Shown: positions 1 to 8,963 of the stretch, piece after piece | How positions within the stretch are numbered: position 1 is the first letter of the stretch | How the letters are laid out: the number at the start of each line of letters is the position of its first letter | DNA from: Pseudomonadota bacterium | GTDB lineage: Bacteria > Bdellovibrionota_B > Oligoflexia > Silvanigrellales > Silvanigrellaceae | Length of the DNA stretch: 44,455 bases | Assembly (NCBI GenBank): GCA_009926615.1 | Contig: RFOM01000030.1 | Coordinates: forward strand, 1 to 44,455 | Direction of reading: 5' to 3' | Program-made: the position numbers and the translations under genes | The notes under the pieces: model-generated | The model's input: only the letters and a program-made list of their open reading frames with translations | Database searches by the model: none | What the model was told of the DNA's origin: nothing

Positions 1-1
1 C

Positions 2-1597
2 AATTTTGCCAAACGGGATCTCCTCAGTCTTCTCGAAGAGTCCATGCCCAGAAAACTCGGCAGGATATTCCCCTTCCGCAGGCCCCATCCGTTCGCAGAC
101 AATCTCGTGTTTGAAAATTTCGGTCGCAGGGGATTTCTGATCGGTGAAATTGACCAGCGCGTGCCTCCGATTCTCTCGGGAACCGAGACAGCCGAATGGC
201 TTGAGCTCAGAGGACCGTCACCGCTGGTCACTGCACGGGAATTTTCGCCGGCACTTCATCCAAGTCAGGGCATGCGCGCGCTCGGGTTGCAAAAGCCATG
301 GGCCACAGAAATCTTTTCAACCGCGTGGGTCCCGTTTTTCGATACGGCAAGTGCCGTTGTCGAGAACGGCGGACTTCGCTGCTGGAACAGGAACCTGCCG
401 CAAAAAACGATCTCAAACCTTGCGGAGCCGGCGAGCCACTTCCGCTGCAGCACGCCGATAAGCCTCAGGACACACGAATCTGCGCTGCCCAAACAACTGC
501 CGAACAAAATTGGTGCCCGCGCAGCCGCTCAGGCCGCTGCCGTGAACCCGCCCTCTCCCGCGCCGGCGTGTCTGCCCATGGGAAGGCTTCAATTACAGTC
601 CTTGGAACTTTTCGGCGACGACAAGGCAGCTCATTGTGTCCTGTGGAGAAATTCACTTGATGAGCGTTTTATCCAAAAAGAAATGACTTCCGAGCTGATT
701 TGTCTGAATGCCCGCCACAAAAGTTTCCAAAAGACCCGCTTTAATTCGGTCGTGGCGGTTATCCCCTCTTCCAAAGCGGACGTCATACACATCATCGAAT
801 CCGAGGATGGTTTGCTCACCTCACACCGGATGAACTTGGCAACTCTGACCGCAACCAAAGAAGAAATTACCGTTCCCACCGGCCAGAATCTGCGAAACGC
901 CTCGTTTCCCAAACAACGCACCGGTCTTTTTGCATGCAAACAGACCGGCTTGACGATTCCCGCAAGCGCCGCGGCATTTGAAGGACCTTCTGCCGATGCA
1001 GACTGGCTCTACGTTGATGATGCTATTTACGGCGGCCTGCGACCAAACCGCAGTGAGACGGACATTGCATGGAGAATCAGAGAATCTGCAGGCGGCCAGC
1101 CCGAAGTGGAAAGGCTCAGCTGGTCCCAGCTTCAGTATGATCATCCCTCGATAACAAACGAAAGACCGTTCGCATGCGCGGCAGCGCGAGAGGTCGACTC
1201 ACGCTGCGGGTTGCGCGTGCTGCAAACCGCTATGCAACTCTCGGAAGAATGGATGAACGGCGATTTTGAAAAACATCAAATCTCTCCGGCGATACAGTTG
1301 GTGATCAGCATGGTGGTCGGACAGTCACTTGAAAAAGTGATTCGCGCTTTGCCCGACTGGAGCCTGCGCGCAGAAAGCGAAGAACTTTTTAAAGTTTATG
1401 TCGAAAAGGCAATGCAGCTGTCGCGTGACAAAACGTCTGTCCGGCTCGGCATCAAATTGGACCAACCGTCACCGAAATTTCCGGCCGCACACCGCTACCT
1501 TGATTTGCCCGCAGATTCGCAGGACTATAACGCCGTCAAAAAACTCTTGTCTTCCTCCACAGACTTCTGGGCTCTAATCAAGCACAAGTCTCTTTGA
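2..1597 (+). CDS. Hypothetical protein, 5' end beyond the window
   Basis: The frame is open from base 2 to a TGA at 1595-1597, giving at least 530 codons. An ATG at 44 is the first possible start inside the window, but its upstream purines are weak and the codons before it read like protein (FAKRDLLSLLEES), so the true start probably lies to the left. I do not recognise a family. The first ~50 residues are rich in Phe, Arg and Pro, the middle (about residues 170-200) is Ala/Pro-rich, and the last ~120 residues look helical. No signal peptide or membrane segment is visible. The stop codon sits inside the metG ribosome-binding site, so translation is probably coupled to metG. Several overlapping open frames between 144 and 660 are treated as shadows because this frame is longest and abuts metG. 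Confidence 0.6.
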   Translation, partial: NFAKRDLLSLLEESMPRKLGRIFPFRRPHPFADNLVFENFGRRGFLIGEIDQRVPPILSGTETAEWLELRGPSPLVTAREFSPALHPSQGMRALGLQKPWATEIFSTAWVPFFDTASAVVENGGLRCWNRNLPQKTISNLAEPASHFRCSTPISLRTHESALPKQLPNKIGARAAAQAAAVNPPSPAPACLPMGRLQLQSLELFGDDKAAHCVLWRNSLDERFIQKEMTSELICLNARHKSFQKTRFNSVVAVIPSSKADVIHIIESEDGLLTSHRMNLATLTATKEEITVPTGQNLRNASFPKQRTGLFACKQTGLTIPASAAAFEGPSADADWLYVDDAIYGGLRPNRSETDIAWRIRESAGGQPEVERLSWSQLQYDHPSITNERPFACAAAREVDSRCGLRVLQTAMQLSEEWMNGDFEKHQISPAIQLVISMVVGQSLEKVIRALPDWSLRAESEELFKVYVEKAMQLSRDKTSVRLGIKLDQPSPKFPAAHRYLDLPADSQDYNAVKKLLSSSTDFWALIKHKSL

Positions 1598-1605
1598 GGC
1601 TCTTC

Positions 1606-3594
1606 ATGGAAAACAATTCAAAATACATCACCACTCCGATCTATTATGCCTCGGGCGAGCCGCACGCCGGTCACATTTATTCAACCGCGCTCATGAATAT
1701 TCTGGGCCGCCACTACCTCCATCGCGGAATGCAATCCAAAACCCTCACCGGTATGGATGAGCACGGTGAAAAAATCGAGGAAAAAGCCAAGGCCGCCGGA
1801 AAATCTGCGCAGACTCTCGTCGATGAATTCGCCTTGCGGTGGAAAGATATTTTTGCACAGTTCAGCCTGTCGTACGACATTTTTATGCGAACCACAGGTA
1901 AAGAACACAAGGAAAATGTGCAGCATATTCTCCGGCATTGTTTCGACAAGGGAGATATTTACTTTGGCGAACATGAGGGCCGTTACTGCGTGGACTGTGA
2001 GGCATTTCTGACCTCAAAAGAAATGGACGAACAGACGAACTGTCTGGTTCACAAACGTCCGACAGAGCTCCGCAAGGAAGGCAATTATTACTTCAAGATT
2101 CAAAAGTATCTGCCTCAGATCACTGAGCTGGTGCGTGCCGGAAAAATCGTAACCCAGCGCAGGTATATCAACGAACTGATTGGTTTGTGCGAGTCTTTCG
2201 ACGGAGACCTCAGTATTTCGAGGCCCAAATCGCGCACGAGCTGGGGAATAGAACTTCCGTTTGATTCACAGCACGTCGCTTACGTCTGGTTTGATGCGCT
2301 GCCCAACTACGTGACCGGTGTCGGAGGAGTCAACGCGGCCAAAACCAGCCCTTTCTGGAAATCTGCAACTCACGTTATCGGCAGAGACATCCTCAAGTTC
2401 CACGGGCTTTTCTGGCCGGCAATTCTTCTGTCACTCGAACTCCCCATGCCCAAGCTCTGCGTTACGGGTTGGTTACTTTCGGGCGGACACAAAATGTCCA
2501 AAAGTCTCGGAAATGTGATCAGTCCGGCAGACCTGCTTCCCCTAGGCAGGGATGCGTTTGTCAATTCGGTTTTTCGTCTTGCGAATCCGGGCGAGGACGT
2601 CGACATCACAATTAAGACCATCGTCGAAAGATACAACGCGGACCTTGCAAACGGTATCGGCAATCTGGCGTCACGGACTCTTGTCATGGTCGAAAAATAC
2701 TTCGACGGAGTGCTCCCGACGTTTCACAAAGAAAGTCAAACCGAAGAAGAAAAGCACATTGCTGAAACGGCAGAAAAACTCTCCGCTGCGGTTCAATCTG
2801 CCTTTGACGACTTCAGACTGGCTGATGCGCTCAATCAAATTTGGGAGCTGGTGAGTCTCGCAGATAAATACATTGCCGGACAAAAGCCGTGGGAGCTGGG
2901 TAAGCATTCCGACGAAACGTCACGCCGGCGGCTCGCAAATGTTCTCGCCCACAGTACGGCAGTCATCAGAACCGTCGGTTATCTTGCGGCATCGTTTTTT
3001 CCTGAGCGGATGGCCGAGCTTCTCGCATCGATTGGCGAGGATACGACGACACTGACCGACTCCATGCGCCGCGCCGAAGATTTCTACGCCATAAAAACCG
3101 GTTTTAAACTCGGCGAAATCCCGCGATTGTTTCAGCGGATGGAAATGCCTGCTTCGGCCGTGCAGTCCGGAGCAACGCCGGCAACAGAAAAAACAGCTGC
3201 AACAAAACAGAAAAGTGCGGCACCGCAACCCCAAAGCCAAATTCCACCGGAATCAAAAGAGTCCGGCTCCATTTCGATCGAGGACTTCAGCAAGGTCCAA
3301 ATTCGGGTCGGAACCGTCATTAATGCAGAGCTGGTTGAAGGATCCAACAAACTGCTGAGGCTCAAAGTCGCTTTGGGCGAACTTGGAACACGCCAGATTT
3401 TTTCCGGAATCCGCGAATGGATTACCCCTGAAGAACTCGTCAACCGCAAAGTCCTTATCGCATCGAATCTCGCACCGCGAAAAATGAAATTCGGAGTCTC
3501 CGAGGGCATGTTGCTTTCAACAGAATCCCAAGCAGGAAAAGTGACACCGGTTTTTGTTGCGGAAGAACTGACAGAGGGTTCTCTCCTCGCGTAA
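1606..3594 (+). CDS. metG: Methionyl-tRNA synthetase
   Basis: Charges tRNA-Met with methionine in the cytoplasm. The class Ia signature HxGH is HAGH at residues 20-23 and KMSKS is at 296-300. A zinc knuckle is formed by C128, C131, C146 and H149. A Pro/Ala/Gln linker (about residues 520-550) leads to a C-terminal EMAP-II/Trbp111-type tRNA-binding domain of ~105 residues that starts near IEDFSKVQIRVGTV; this domain usually supports dimerisation. At 662 aa the length suits the two-domain bacterial form. An in-frame TTG lies at 1594, but ATG 1606 is preferred because TGAGG (1594-1598) is spaced 7 bp from it and the protein then begins directly before the Rossmann strand (KYITTPIYY). The upstream gene stops 8 bp earlier. 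No terminator is visible after the stop. Confidence 0.97.
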   Translation: MENNSKYITTPIYYASGEPHAGHIYSTALMNILGRHYLHRGMQSKTLTGMDEHGEKIEEKAKAAGKSAQTLVDEFALRWKDIFAQFSLSYDIFMRTTGKEHKENVQHILRHCFDKGDIYFGEHEGRYCVDCEAFLTSKEMDEQTNCLVHKRPTELRKEGNYYFKIQKYLPQITELVRAGKIVTQRRYINELIGLCESFDGDLSISRPKSRTSWGIELPFDSQHVAYVWFDALPNYVTGVGGVNAAKTSPFWKSATHVIGRDILKFHGLFWPAILLSLELPMPKLCVTGWLLSGGHKMSKSLGNVISPADLLPLGRDAFVNSVFRLANPGEDVDITIKTIVERYNADLANGIGNLASRTLVMVEKYFDGVLPTFHKESQTEEEKHIAETAEKLSAAVQSAFDDFRLADALNQIWELVSLADKYIAGQKPWELGKHSDETSRRRLANVLAHSTAVIRTVGYLAASFFPERMAELLASIGEDTTTLTDSMRRAEDFYAIKTGFKLGEIPRLFQRMEMPASAVQSGATPATEKTAATKQKSAAPQPQSQIPPESKESGSISIEDFSKVQIRVGTVINAELVEGSNKLLRLKVALGELGTRQIFSGIREWITPEELVNRKVLIASNLAPRKMKFGVSEGMLLSTESQAGKVTPVFVAEELTEGSLLA

Positions 3595-3640
3595 CGCAGG
3601 AAGAAAACCCTCAATCAGTTAAAACCAACACACCAATGAA

Positions 3641-4216
3641 TCAGCGGCTGATCTTGGTACCTTCATTCACCGAGCGCAAAATTTCGTCGCGGGGAATCAA
3701 ATCCGTCGGCAGCTGAGCGCGGCGGATATTCGCCCGATACAGGACAGCGCCGCGTAATTTTGTGTAATCCAAGTCAGCATCTTCCAGATTTGCGCGCGTC
3801 AGATTTGCACCTTCAAGATTGGCATTCCAAAGGCTCGATTCCGAGAAATCGCAACCTTCAAGGTTGGAGTCCTTGAAGTTGACGTACGATAAATTGGCGC
3901 CGGCAAAGCTGCAGTTGGAAAAATCAAGCTTCGTCAGGTTTGCTTTGCGCAAATCAACACCGGCAAAATCTCTGGTCGACTGAAGAATCTCAATCGCCTC
4001 TTTGCGTGTGAGAGTCTTTGGCTTTGCACTCTCAGGGTCGATTGCAATACCGGCACTGGCTGCACCGCCGTCTTCGTCCTCGTCATCGTCGTCGGAGAAA
4101 TCGTCATCATCGAAATCTCCGTCGTCATCGTCGTCAGAACCGCGACGGGGCGAGAGTTCCTTTGAAACGGTCGTAAAACAGTTGTTCAATTTGTTTGCTG
4201 ACGATTTGATATGCAC
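3641..4216 (-). CDS. Pentapeptide-repeat protein with acidic N-terminal region
   Basis: The protein has 191 residues. Residues ~27-48 are almost entirely Asp, Glu, Gly and Ser. From about residue 85 to 175 it has A(D/N)LxX pentapeptide repeats (for example SYVNF, SNLEG, ANLTR, ADLDY), which fold as a right-handed quadrilateral beta-helix. Pentapeptide proteins range from gyrase-protecting DNA mimics to scaffolds, and the sequence does not say which this is; the acidic stretch makes binding to a basic partner possible (inference). The start is a GTG at 4216, supported by AGAGGGG ending 8 bp upstream. A TTGAGT-17-GATAAC promoter candidate lies just ahead. It faces metG tail to tail with only 46 bp between the stops. 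No signal peptide, so probably cytoplasmic. Confidence 0.88.
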   Translation of the reverse strand: MHIKSSANKLNNCFTTVSKELSPRRGSDDDDDGDFDDDDFSDDDDEDEDGGAASAGIAIDPESAKPKTLTRKEAIEILQSTRDFAGVDLRKANLTKLDFSNCSFAGANLSYVNFKDSNLEGCDFSESSLWNANLEGANLTRANLEDADLDYTKLRGAVLYRANIRRAQLPTDLIPRDEILRSVNEGTKISR

Positions 4217-4245
4217 CTACTTGTCCCCTCTGGTTCAGTCGTGCT

Positions 4246-4274
4246 GTTATCACTTTTGTAATGAGTCCACTCAA
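4246..4274 (-). promoter_or_regulatory. Candidate sigma-70 promoter for the pentapeptide-repeat gene
   Basis: On the minus strand TTGAGT (4269-4274) and GATAAC (4246-4251) are separated by 17 bp, and the GTG start lies 30 bp further on. The match is moderate and was found by eye. Confidence 0.4.
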
Positions 4275-4311
4275 AGATAGTCTTTTTCCACTTTTAGGCC
4301 AAAAAGGCAAC

Positions 4312-4340
4312 AAAAAAGGCCGGTCCAAGCCAGACCGGCC
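4312..4340 (-). terminator. Intrinsic terminator of the HTH/ImmA-like gene
   Basis: A perfect 8-bp stem GGCCGGTC/GACCGGCC (4318-4325 with 4333-4340) has a 7-nt loop and, read on the minus strand, is followed by six T residues. It lies 29 bp beyond the stop at 4369. The plus-strand side also has a T run (CAATTTTT), so it could act in both directions, but no plus-strand gene ends here. Confidence 0.85.
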
Positions 4341-4368
4341 CAATTTTTGAGGACTGCTGATCTTGCTC

Positions 4369-5346
4369 TTACTGAAAGGAATCCTCTGACTGGCCGCCGG
4401 ACGAATGAGTACCGCCGGAATCATCTTCAGACAGATAGGCTGCCGACGTGGCTGTTACGACAGGCCGCTTGGGAGGCATTGCAACTGCGGGCGCATCAAA
4501 GACCGAGTCAGTTGCATCTTTCATCAGCAGGGTCACAAGCCGGCTGCGAATGACAACCTTGGGGACCCAGAAGAGGTCCGAAAGATATTTGACCATATTT
4601 GCCCGCGGCGGAACTTTGGTCAGCTCGGAGCAGAGCAGCTCTGACGGCACAAGCAAAGCGTTGGCAAGGTCGACGATCTCAGTTGCCGAAGACTCTTCGG
4701 TCCGCACGGGCAGCATGAACTGCTCTCTCTCGGAAATAAGAATTATACGGGCAATTTCGCGGGCAATCGCGCAACGAATGTGCGACGTCAAATCACCTTT
4801 ACGGTAACGGATCACGTACTGGCCCGGCTTGACGCGGTTGCTGCGTGCGAGGCGATCGGTCACATCAGCCTGAACGAGCTGAATAAACGGAACTGCATTC
4901 AGCAATTCGGGCAAAAAGACCGGAACGCTGTTGGCCTCTGCACGGGAGGTAATTGCTTGGGCAACGCCTTCCATCATCAACTGACGGTCACGGCGCTGTT
5001 TGGAAAACGTCAGCCCCGACATGGCCTTGCTCTGACGGGCTTCGTCTTCCGACTCGCAGAATTCGAACCAAGCTTCGTCAAAATCAAGAGTTCCGCTGGC
5101 AACGTCTTCAATCAACTCGACGTCAACGTCGAGAGCGCGGGAAAGCGCTTCCAGTGCGAAGATACTCCGCACTGCTTTCTTTCCCCGTTTCCAGTGACTT
5201 GTATCACTCGGATTATAATCAAGAATGTTTCCGACATCCTGATCGTGGACTTTACCTTCGGGCTTTCTTTCTTCAAGAACCCGAAGACAAAATCTAAACA
5301 AAACGGCCGATTGAGGAAACCTGAGAGCTTCGCTGGCTTTACGCAT
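4369..5346 (-). CDS. HTH protein with degenerate ImmA/IrrE-like (DUF955) domain
   Basis: This 325-aa protein has an N-terminal region (about residues 30-90) that resembles an XRE-type helix-turn-helix, followed by a domain laid out like ImmA/IrrE metallopeptidases. In that family a helix carries AHExGHxLL; here the matching helix reads AREIARIIL with R196, E197 and R200, so both zinc-binding histidines are replaced by arginine. The C-terminal ~50 residues are Ser/Gly/Asp-rich and look disordered. Active relatives cleave repressors during stress; this one is more likely a non-catalytic regulator (inference). The ATG at 5346 is preceded by CAGGGGA. It has its own promoter candidate with a perfect TTGACA and its own terminator, so it is monocistronic, immediately downstream of dnaK. 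Confidence 0.72.
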   Translation of the reverse strand: MRKASEALRFPQSAVLFRFCLRVLEERKPEGKVHDQDVGNILDYNPSDTSHWKRGKKAVRSIFALEALSRALDVDVELIEDVASGTLDFDEAWFEFCESEDEARQSKAMSGLTFSKQRRDRQLMMEGVAQAITSRAEANSVPVFLPELLNAVPFIQLVQADVTDRLARSNRVKPGQYVIRYRKGDLTSHIRCAIAREIARIILISEREQFMLPVRTEESSATEIVDLANALLVPSELLCSELTKVPPRANMVKYLSDLFWVPKVVIRSRLVTLLMKDATDSVFDAPAVAMPPKRPVVTATSAAYLSEDDSGGTHSSGGQSEDSFQ

Positions 5347-5397
5347 ACCGCGTCCCCTGAGCGCACTGTGAATAATGATTTTGAGCTGCTGGCCAAA

Positions 5398-5427
5398 ACC
5401 TTACTCGTTTGCACTTTGAGGTGTCAA
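5398..5427 (-). promoter_or_regulatory. Candidate promoter for the HTH/ImmA-like gene
   Basis: On the minus strand a perfect TTGACA (5422-5427) is followed after 18 bp by TAAGGT (5398-5403). The -10 match is poor. It sits between the dnaK terminator and the ATG at 5346. Confidence 0.4.
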
Positions 5428-5442
5428 CTTGAAAATTTGCCA

Positions 5443-5473
5443 TAAAAAAAGGTCGCGCCCCTTGCGCGACCTT
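5443..5473 (-). terminator. Intrinsic terminator of dnaK
   Basis: A 10-bp perfect stem AAGGTCGCGC/GCGCGACCTT (5449-5458 with 5464-5473) with a 5-nt loop is followed on the minus strand by seven T residues. It ends the dnaK transcript, whose stop codon is at 5545. Confidence 0.9.
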
Positions 5474-5544
5474 ATAAATTTCGTTCCACACCCCTCCGCG
5501 CGGTTCCGTTTGCCCCGCAGCGAAAAAAGAATGCTGAGAAATTA

Positions 5545-7446
5545 TTAGTTTGACTCAAACTCAGCGTCCACAACGCCGTCCTTCTTTGCGCCGCCCGCCG
5601 AACCCGAAGGTCCGCCCTGTCCCGCTTCAGGCCCCTGAGCAGAAGATGTTTTGTACATTTCCTCTGCAAGTTTGTAGGCCTTCTGCTCAAGCGCCTGAGC
5701 TGCAGCTTCAAGCGCCGCTTTGTTGTCGGACTCTTTTTCAAGAGTCACACGCGCATTCTGAAGTTCTTCAGTCAAACCGGTTTTGATTTCCTCCGGAATC
5801 TTTCCTTCGTTGTCACGCATGGTCTTTTCTACCTGAAATACAAGCCCGTCGAGCTTGTTGCGGGCATCAATAACCTCGCGACGCTCTTTGTCCTGACTTG
5901 CATGAACCTGAGCATCGTCGACCATTCGCTTGATTTCAGATTCAGACAATCCGGATGAACTCGTCACGGTAATCTTCTGCTCTTTTCCGGTCCCGAGATC
6001 CTTTGCAGACACATTCAGAATACCGTTGGCATCAATGTCGAAAGTCACTTCGATTTGCGGAATTCCGCGCGGTGCCGGAGGAATCTCATTCAGACTGAAT
6101 CTTCCGAGCAAACGGTTGTCACGTGCGATTTCACGCTCGCCCTGAAACACTGCAATCTCAACACTCGGCTGATTGTCGGTAGCCGTCGAAAAGATCTGGC
6201 TTGCGCGCTTTGGAATCGTGCTGTTGCGCTCGACAAGCTTGGTGAACACTCCGCCCAAAGTCTCAATACCAAGGCTCAGCGGAGTGACATCGAGAAGCAA
6301 TACATCCTTCACTTCACCGCCCAACACGCCGGCCTGAACAGCAGCACCGACAGCAACAACTTCGTCAGGATTCACCGAGCGGTTAGGCTCTTTGCGGAAG
6401 AAGGCCTTAACCTTCTCGCCCACCAGCGGAATGCGTGTCGAACCGCCGACCATCACGACTTCGTCGACCTGCTCAACAGAAAGACCGGCATCACGCAGCG
6501 CTGCGCGGCAGGGCTCGATGGTTTTTTCGATGATCTTGTCGACCATCTGTTCAAACTGAGGACGGTTCAGCGTCACAGCCAAGTGCTTGGGACCCGAAGC
6601 ATCGGCTGTCAGGTACGGAAGATTGATGTCGACTTTGGTCGTTGATGACAATTCAATCTTGGCCTTCTCGGCAGCTTCGCGAAGACGCTGCATGGCCATT
6701 GCATCCTTGGAAACATCAATCGAGGTCTGCTTTTTGAATTCACTCACAAGCCAGTCAATCAGGCATTCGTCGATGTTGTCACCGCCGAGGTGAGTATCAC
6801 CGTTGGTCGCAAGAACCTCGACAACGTTGTCGCCCACTTCGAGAATCGACACGTCAAATGTACCGCCGCCGAAGTCGTAAACGGCAATTTTCTGGTTGTG
6901 TTTTTTGTCGAGACCGTAGGCCAGAGCGGCTGCGGTCGGCTCGTTGATGATGCGCAGGACTTCGAGTCCGGCAATGCGGCCGGCATCTTTCGTTGCCTGA
7001 CGCTGAGAGTCGTTAAAGTAGGCAGGCACCGTGATAACTGCCTGAGTTACAGGCTGGCCCAGATAAGCTTCCGCCGACGCCTTAAGTTTGCCCAATACCT
7101 TTGCAGAAATTTCGGGTGGAGCCATTTCTTTGCCACCCAGCTCAAACAAAACCTTGTCCCCGCCGCCCTGCTTTACGGTGTAAGGCATCTTGGATGCTTC
7201 TTCTTTACGCTCAGTGAAATGAAGACCAATGAACCGCTTTGCCGAGTACACCGTGTTCTTGGGATTGGTCACCGCTTGGTTGCGGGCCGCACGGCCGACA
7301 ATAAACTCGTTGTCACGGGTATAACCGACAACCGAGGGGGTCGTCCGGTCACCTTCTTGGTTTGGAATCACCTTAGGAGTTCCGTTTTCCATGACTGCAA
7401 CAACTGAATTCGTGGTTCCAAGGTCAATGCCAATGATTTTTCCCAT
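5545..7446 (-). CDS. dnaK: Chaperone DnaK (Hsp70)
   Basis: ATP-dependent chaperone, 633 aa, the usual length. The actin-like nucleotide-binding domain shows phosphate loop 1 (GIDLGTTNS, residues 6-14), phosphate loop 2 ([10 protein letters not shown]) and the adenosine motif (VGGSTRIP). The linker ([12 protein letters not shown]) leads into the substrate-binding domain and helical lid. The C-terminus is a Gly/Pro/Ser-rich spacer ending DAEFESN, shorter than the classic EEVDDD-like tail. The ATG at 7446 has GGAGG 9 bp upstream; extending the frame to 7467 adds no plausible start. grpE and dnaJ are not adjacent, so this copy is separated from the usual operon. I see neither a CIRCE element nor a convincing sigma-32 promoter. 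The gene is divergent from dedA across 233 bp. Confidence 0.98.
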   Translation of the reverse strand: MGKIIGIDLGTTNSVVAVMENGTPKVIPNQEGDRTTPSVVGYTRDNEFIVGRAARNQAVTNPKNTVYSAKRFIGLHFTERKEEASKMPYTVKQGGGDKVLFELGGKEMAPPEISAKVLGKLKASAEAYLGQPVTQAVITVPAYFNDSQRQATKDAGRIAGLEVLRIINEPTAAALAYGLDKKHNQKIAVYDFGGGTFDVSILEVGDNVVEVLATNGDTHLGGDNIDECLIDWLVSEFKKQTSIDVSKDAMAMQRLREAAEKAKIELSSTTKVDINLPYLTADASGPKHLAVTLNRPQFEQMVDKIIEKTIEPCRAALRDAGLSVEQVDEVVMVGGSTRIPLVGEKVKAFFRKEPNRSVNPDEVVAVGAAVQAGVLGGEVKDVLLLDVTPLSLGIETLGGVFTKLVERNSTIPKRASQIFSTATDNQPSVEIAVFQGEREIARDNRLLGRFSLNEIPPAPRGIPQIEVTFDIDANGILNVSAKDLGTGKEQKITVTSSSGLSESEIKRMVDDAQVHASQDKERREVIDARNKLDGLVFQVEKTMRDNEGKIPEEIKTGLTEELQNARVTLEKESDNKAALEAAAQALEQKAYKLAEEMYKTSSAQGPEAGQGGPSGSAGGAKKDGVVDAEFESN

Positions 7447-7490
7447 TGCTGTCGTCCTCCAAGCCAAGGGCTGCGTAACACAAGTAAATA

Positions 7491-7504
7491 CTCAATATTT
7501 TGAG
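7491..7504. repeat. Small inverted repeat between dnaK and dedA
   Basis: CTCAA-N4-TTGAG is a perfect 5-bp dyad, 45 bp upstream of the dnaK start and within the divergent control region. It could be an operator, but such a short dyad may be chance. Confidence 0.25.
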
Positions 7505-7514
7505 GCCCTGCAGG

Positions 7515-7544
7515 TTGCGGGGCCCGACTGTTCAGGAACATAAT
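7515..7544 (+). promoter_or_regulatory. Candidate promoter for the dedA gene cluster
   Basis: TTGCGG (7515-7520), an 18-bp spacer and CATAAT (7539-7544) resemble a sigma-70 promoter directed at the genes beginning with dedA at 7680. Confidence 0.35.
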
Positions 7545-7679
7545 CCGGCTTGGAAGGCTGTCAACCCGCTCTTCAGAATTTGATTTGAGCAGCTCAGGCG
7601 GGTAGAACCGCCCCGCGTGCCTCCCTTCGGGGGAAGCTCCGGATTTCCGGAGAAAGTTTCAGGCAAAGCAGAGGGTCAC

Positions 7680-8300
7680 ATGGAACCGCTCAGTTGGCTG
7701 GTAAATTTTTTCACCGAATTTGGCTACTGGGCCGTTTTCGGGGTTCTGATCGCGTGCGGTTTTGGACTGCCGATTCCTGAGGACATCTCTTTGGTTGCAG
7801 GGGGAATCATTTCCGGACTGCATTTCACAAAGCTGTCCACCATGATCGTGACCGGTATGGCAGGTGTCCTGATTGGAGACGGCATCGTGTTCACGATTGG
7901 CCGGTTTTTCGGTCAGAGGGTTTTCTCGCTCCCGCTCATCAGTAAGCTGATGACCCCCGACCGCTTTATTATGGTCCAAAGCAAGTTCACCAAATACGGC
8001 AATTGGGTTCTCTTTGCGGCCCGATTCATGCCCGGACTACGAACTCCGATTTTCCTGACGGCGGGTGCATCCCGAAAAGTCAGCTTTTTGAGGTTTTTTA
8101 TTCTTGACGGCGCAGCGGCTCTTATAAGTGTGCCGGTGTGGGTCTATCTTGGATATTTGGGTGCGGATAACCGCGAATGGCTCATGCAGATGGTCAAGCG
8201 CGGACAAACACTCACATACGGCATAATCGGACTCGCACTTATTGTTGCGATCATTATTTTTCTGGTTCGAAGGCGGACACAAAAACAATGTCAAACCTAA
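7680..8300 (+). CDS. DedA family (VTT/SNARE-associated domain) membrane protein
   Basis: This 206-aa inner-membrane protein belongs to the DedA/DUF1730-unrelated VTT superfamily, whose members are linked to lipid-carrier and phospholipid flipping and membrane-potential maintenance. Visible marks are the re-entrant segment with GLPIPED near residue 35, the conserved ARFMPGLRTPIFLTAGAS stretch around residues 117-134, and hydrophobic helices near residues 10-30, 40-65, 135-160 and 175-200. The ATG at 7680 has GAGGG four to five bases upstream; upstream in-frame codons look non-coding. The last 13 bp overlap the start of the next gene, implying translational coupling. Confidence 0.92.
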   Translation: MEPLSWLVNFFTEFGYWAVFGVLIACGFGLPIPEDISLVAGGIISGLHFTKLSTMIVTGMAGVLIGDGIVFTIGRFFGQRVFSLPLISKLMTPDRFIMVQSKFTKYGNWVLFAARFMPGLRTPIFLTAGASRKVSFLRFFILDGAAALISVPVWVYLGYLGADNREWLMQMVKRGQTLTYGIIGLALIVAIIIFLVRRRTQKQCQT

Positions 8301-8935
8301 AAATTGAAGATGCCATCCTGACCTATTGCGGTTTTCTTGTTGCAGTGACAATGCGTGAAGCAGCACGGGCCATTGCAGCGCGAAAGCTCGGCGACCGTTC
8401 ATCCGAAACCGAATCGCGGGCAACGCTGAATCCGGTCCCGCACATTGATCTTCTCGGCACTGTCATACTGCCGCTTGTGTTGCTTTTATCCGGCATCCCG
8501 TTTCTTTTGGGATGGGCCAAACAATTGAACATCGACACGCGCTATTTCAAGAAAATCCGCAGAGACATCAACATCGCCGAAGCCGCCGGTCCGGCAACCA
8601 ACTTTGCCATTGCCCTCCTGTGCGGAATAATCGCTGTCGTTTCAGGATACAAACTTGAAATGATGTGGGCGGGCAACGATCCGGTTCCGCGGCTCCTGCT
8701 CGCAATTGCTCAGTCAAACATCGTCATCGGAGTATTCAACCTTCTTCCGTTTCCCAATTCCAGCGGATGGAGACTTTTGCTCAACAACATCAGCTACCAG
8801 ACCGGCCAAAAGCTGAATGAACATGCCGGAGTCATCAGTATCGTGATGCTCGTTCTGCTTTTTACGAACATCCTCAGCCCGATTTTTATGGGTGCAATCA
8901 GCCTTTATTTGATTGTACTCAGAATGATCGCCTGA
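8288..8935 (+). CDS. Site-2-protease-like (M50 family) membrane protein lacking the zinc site
   Basis: The 215-aa protein follows the short M50 rhomboid-like layout (LNPVPHIDLLGTVILPL, GWAKQLNIDTRYFKKIRRD, AGPATNFAIAL, FNLLPFP). Active relatives have HEFAH in the first helix; here it is R23-E24-A25-A26-R27. They also have a PxxxLDGG motif with the third zinc ligand; here it reads PFPNSSGW with Ser159 in the Asp place. All three zinc ligands are therefore absent although the surrounding fold signatures are kept. Four to six membrane helices are visible. The ATG at 8288 overlaps the dedA stop by 13 bp. It is probably an inactive homologue with a binding or chaperone-like role in the membrane (inference). 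The next gene starts 28 bp after the stop. Confidence 0.85.
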   Translation: MSNLKIEDAILTYCGFLVAVTMREAARAIAARKLGDRSSETESRATLNPVPHIDLLGTVILPLVLLLSGIPFLLGWAKQLNIDTRYFKKIRRDINIAEAAGPATNFAIALLCGIIAVVSGYKLEMMWAGNDPVPRLLLAIAQSNIVIGVFNLLPFPNSSGWRLLLNNISYQTGQKLNEHAGVISIVMLVLLFTNILSPIFMGAISLYLIVLRMIA

Positions 8936-8963
8936 AGAAATTCTGCAACGGGAGACTCCCGAC

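Noticed and set aside
3132..3614. A 160-codon minus-strand frame opposite the end of metG
   Set aside because: It covers the conserved tRNA-binding domain of metG on the other strand and has no start signals.
4780..5445. A 221-codon plus-strand frame opposite the HTH/ImmA-like gene
   Set aside because: The minus-strand gene has domain-like sequence, promoter, ribosome-binding site and terminator; this frame has none and runs through the promoter.
7447..7560. A heat-shock promoter or CIRCE element for dnaK
   Set aside because: Neither the sigma-32 pattern nor the CIRCE dyad is present; only a 5-bp CTCAA/TTGAG dyad was found.
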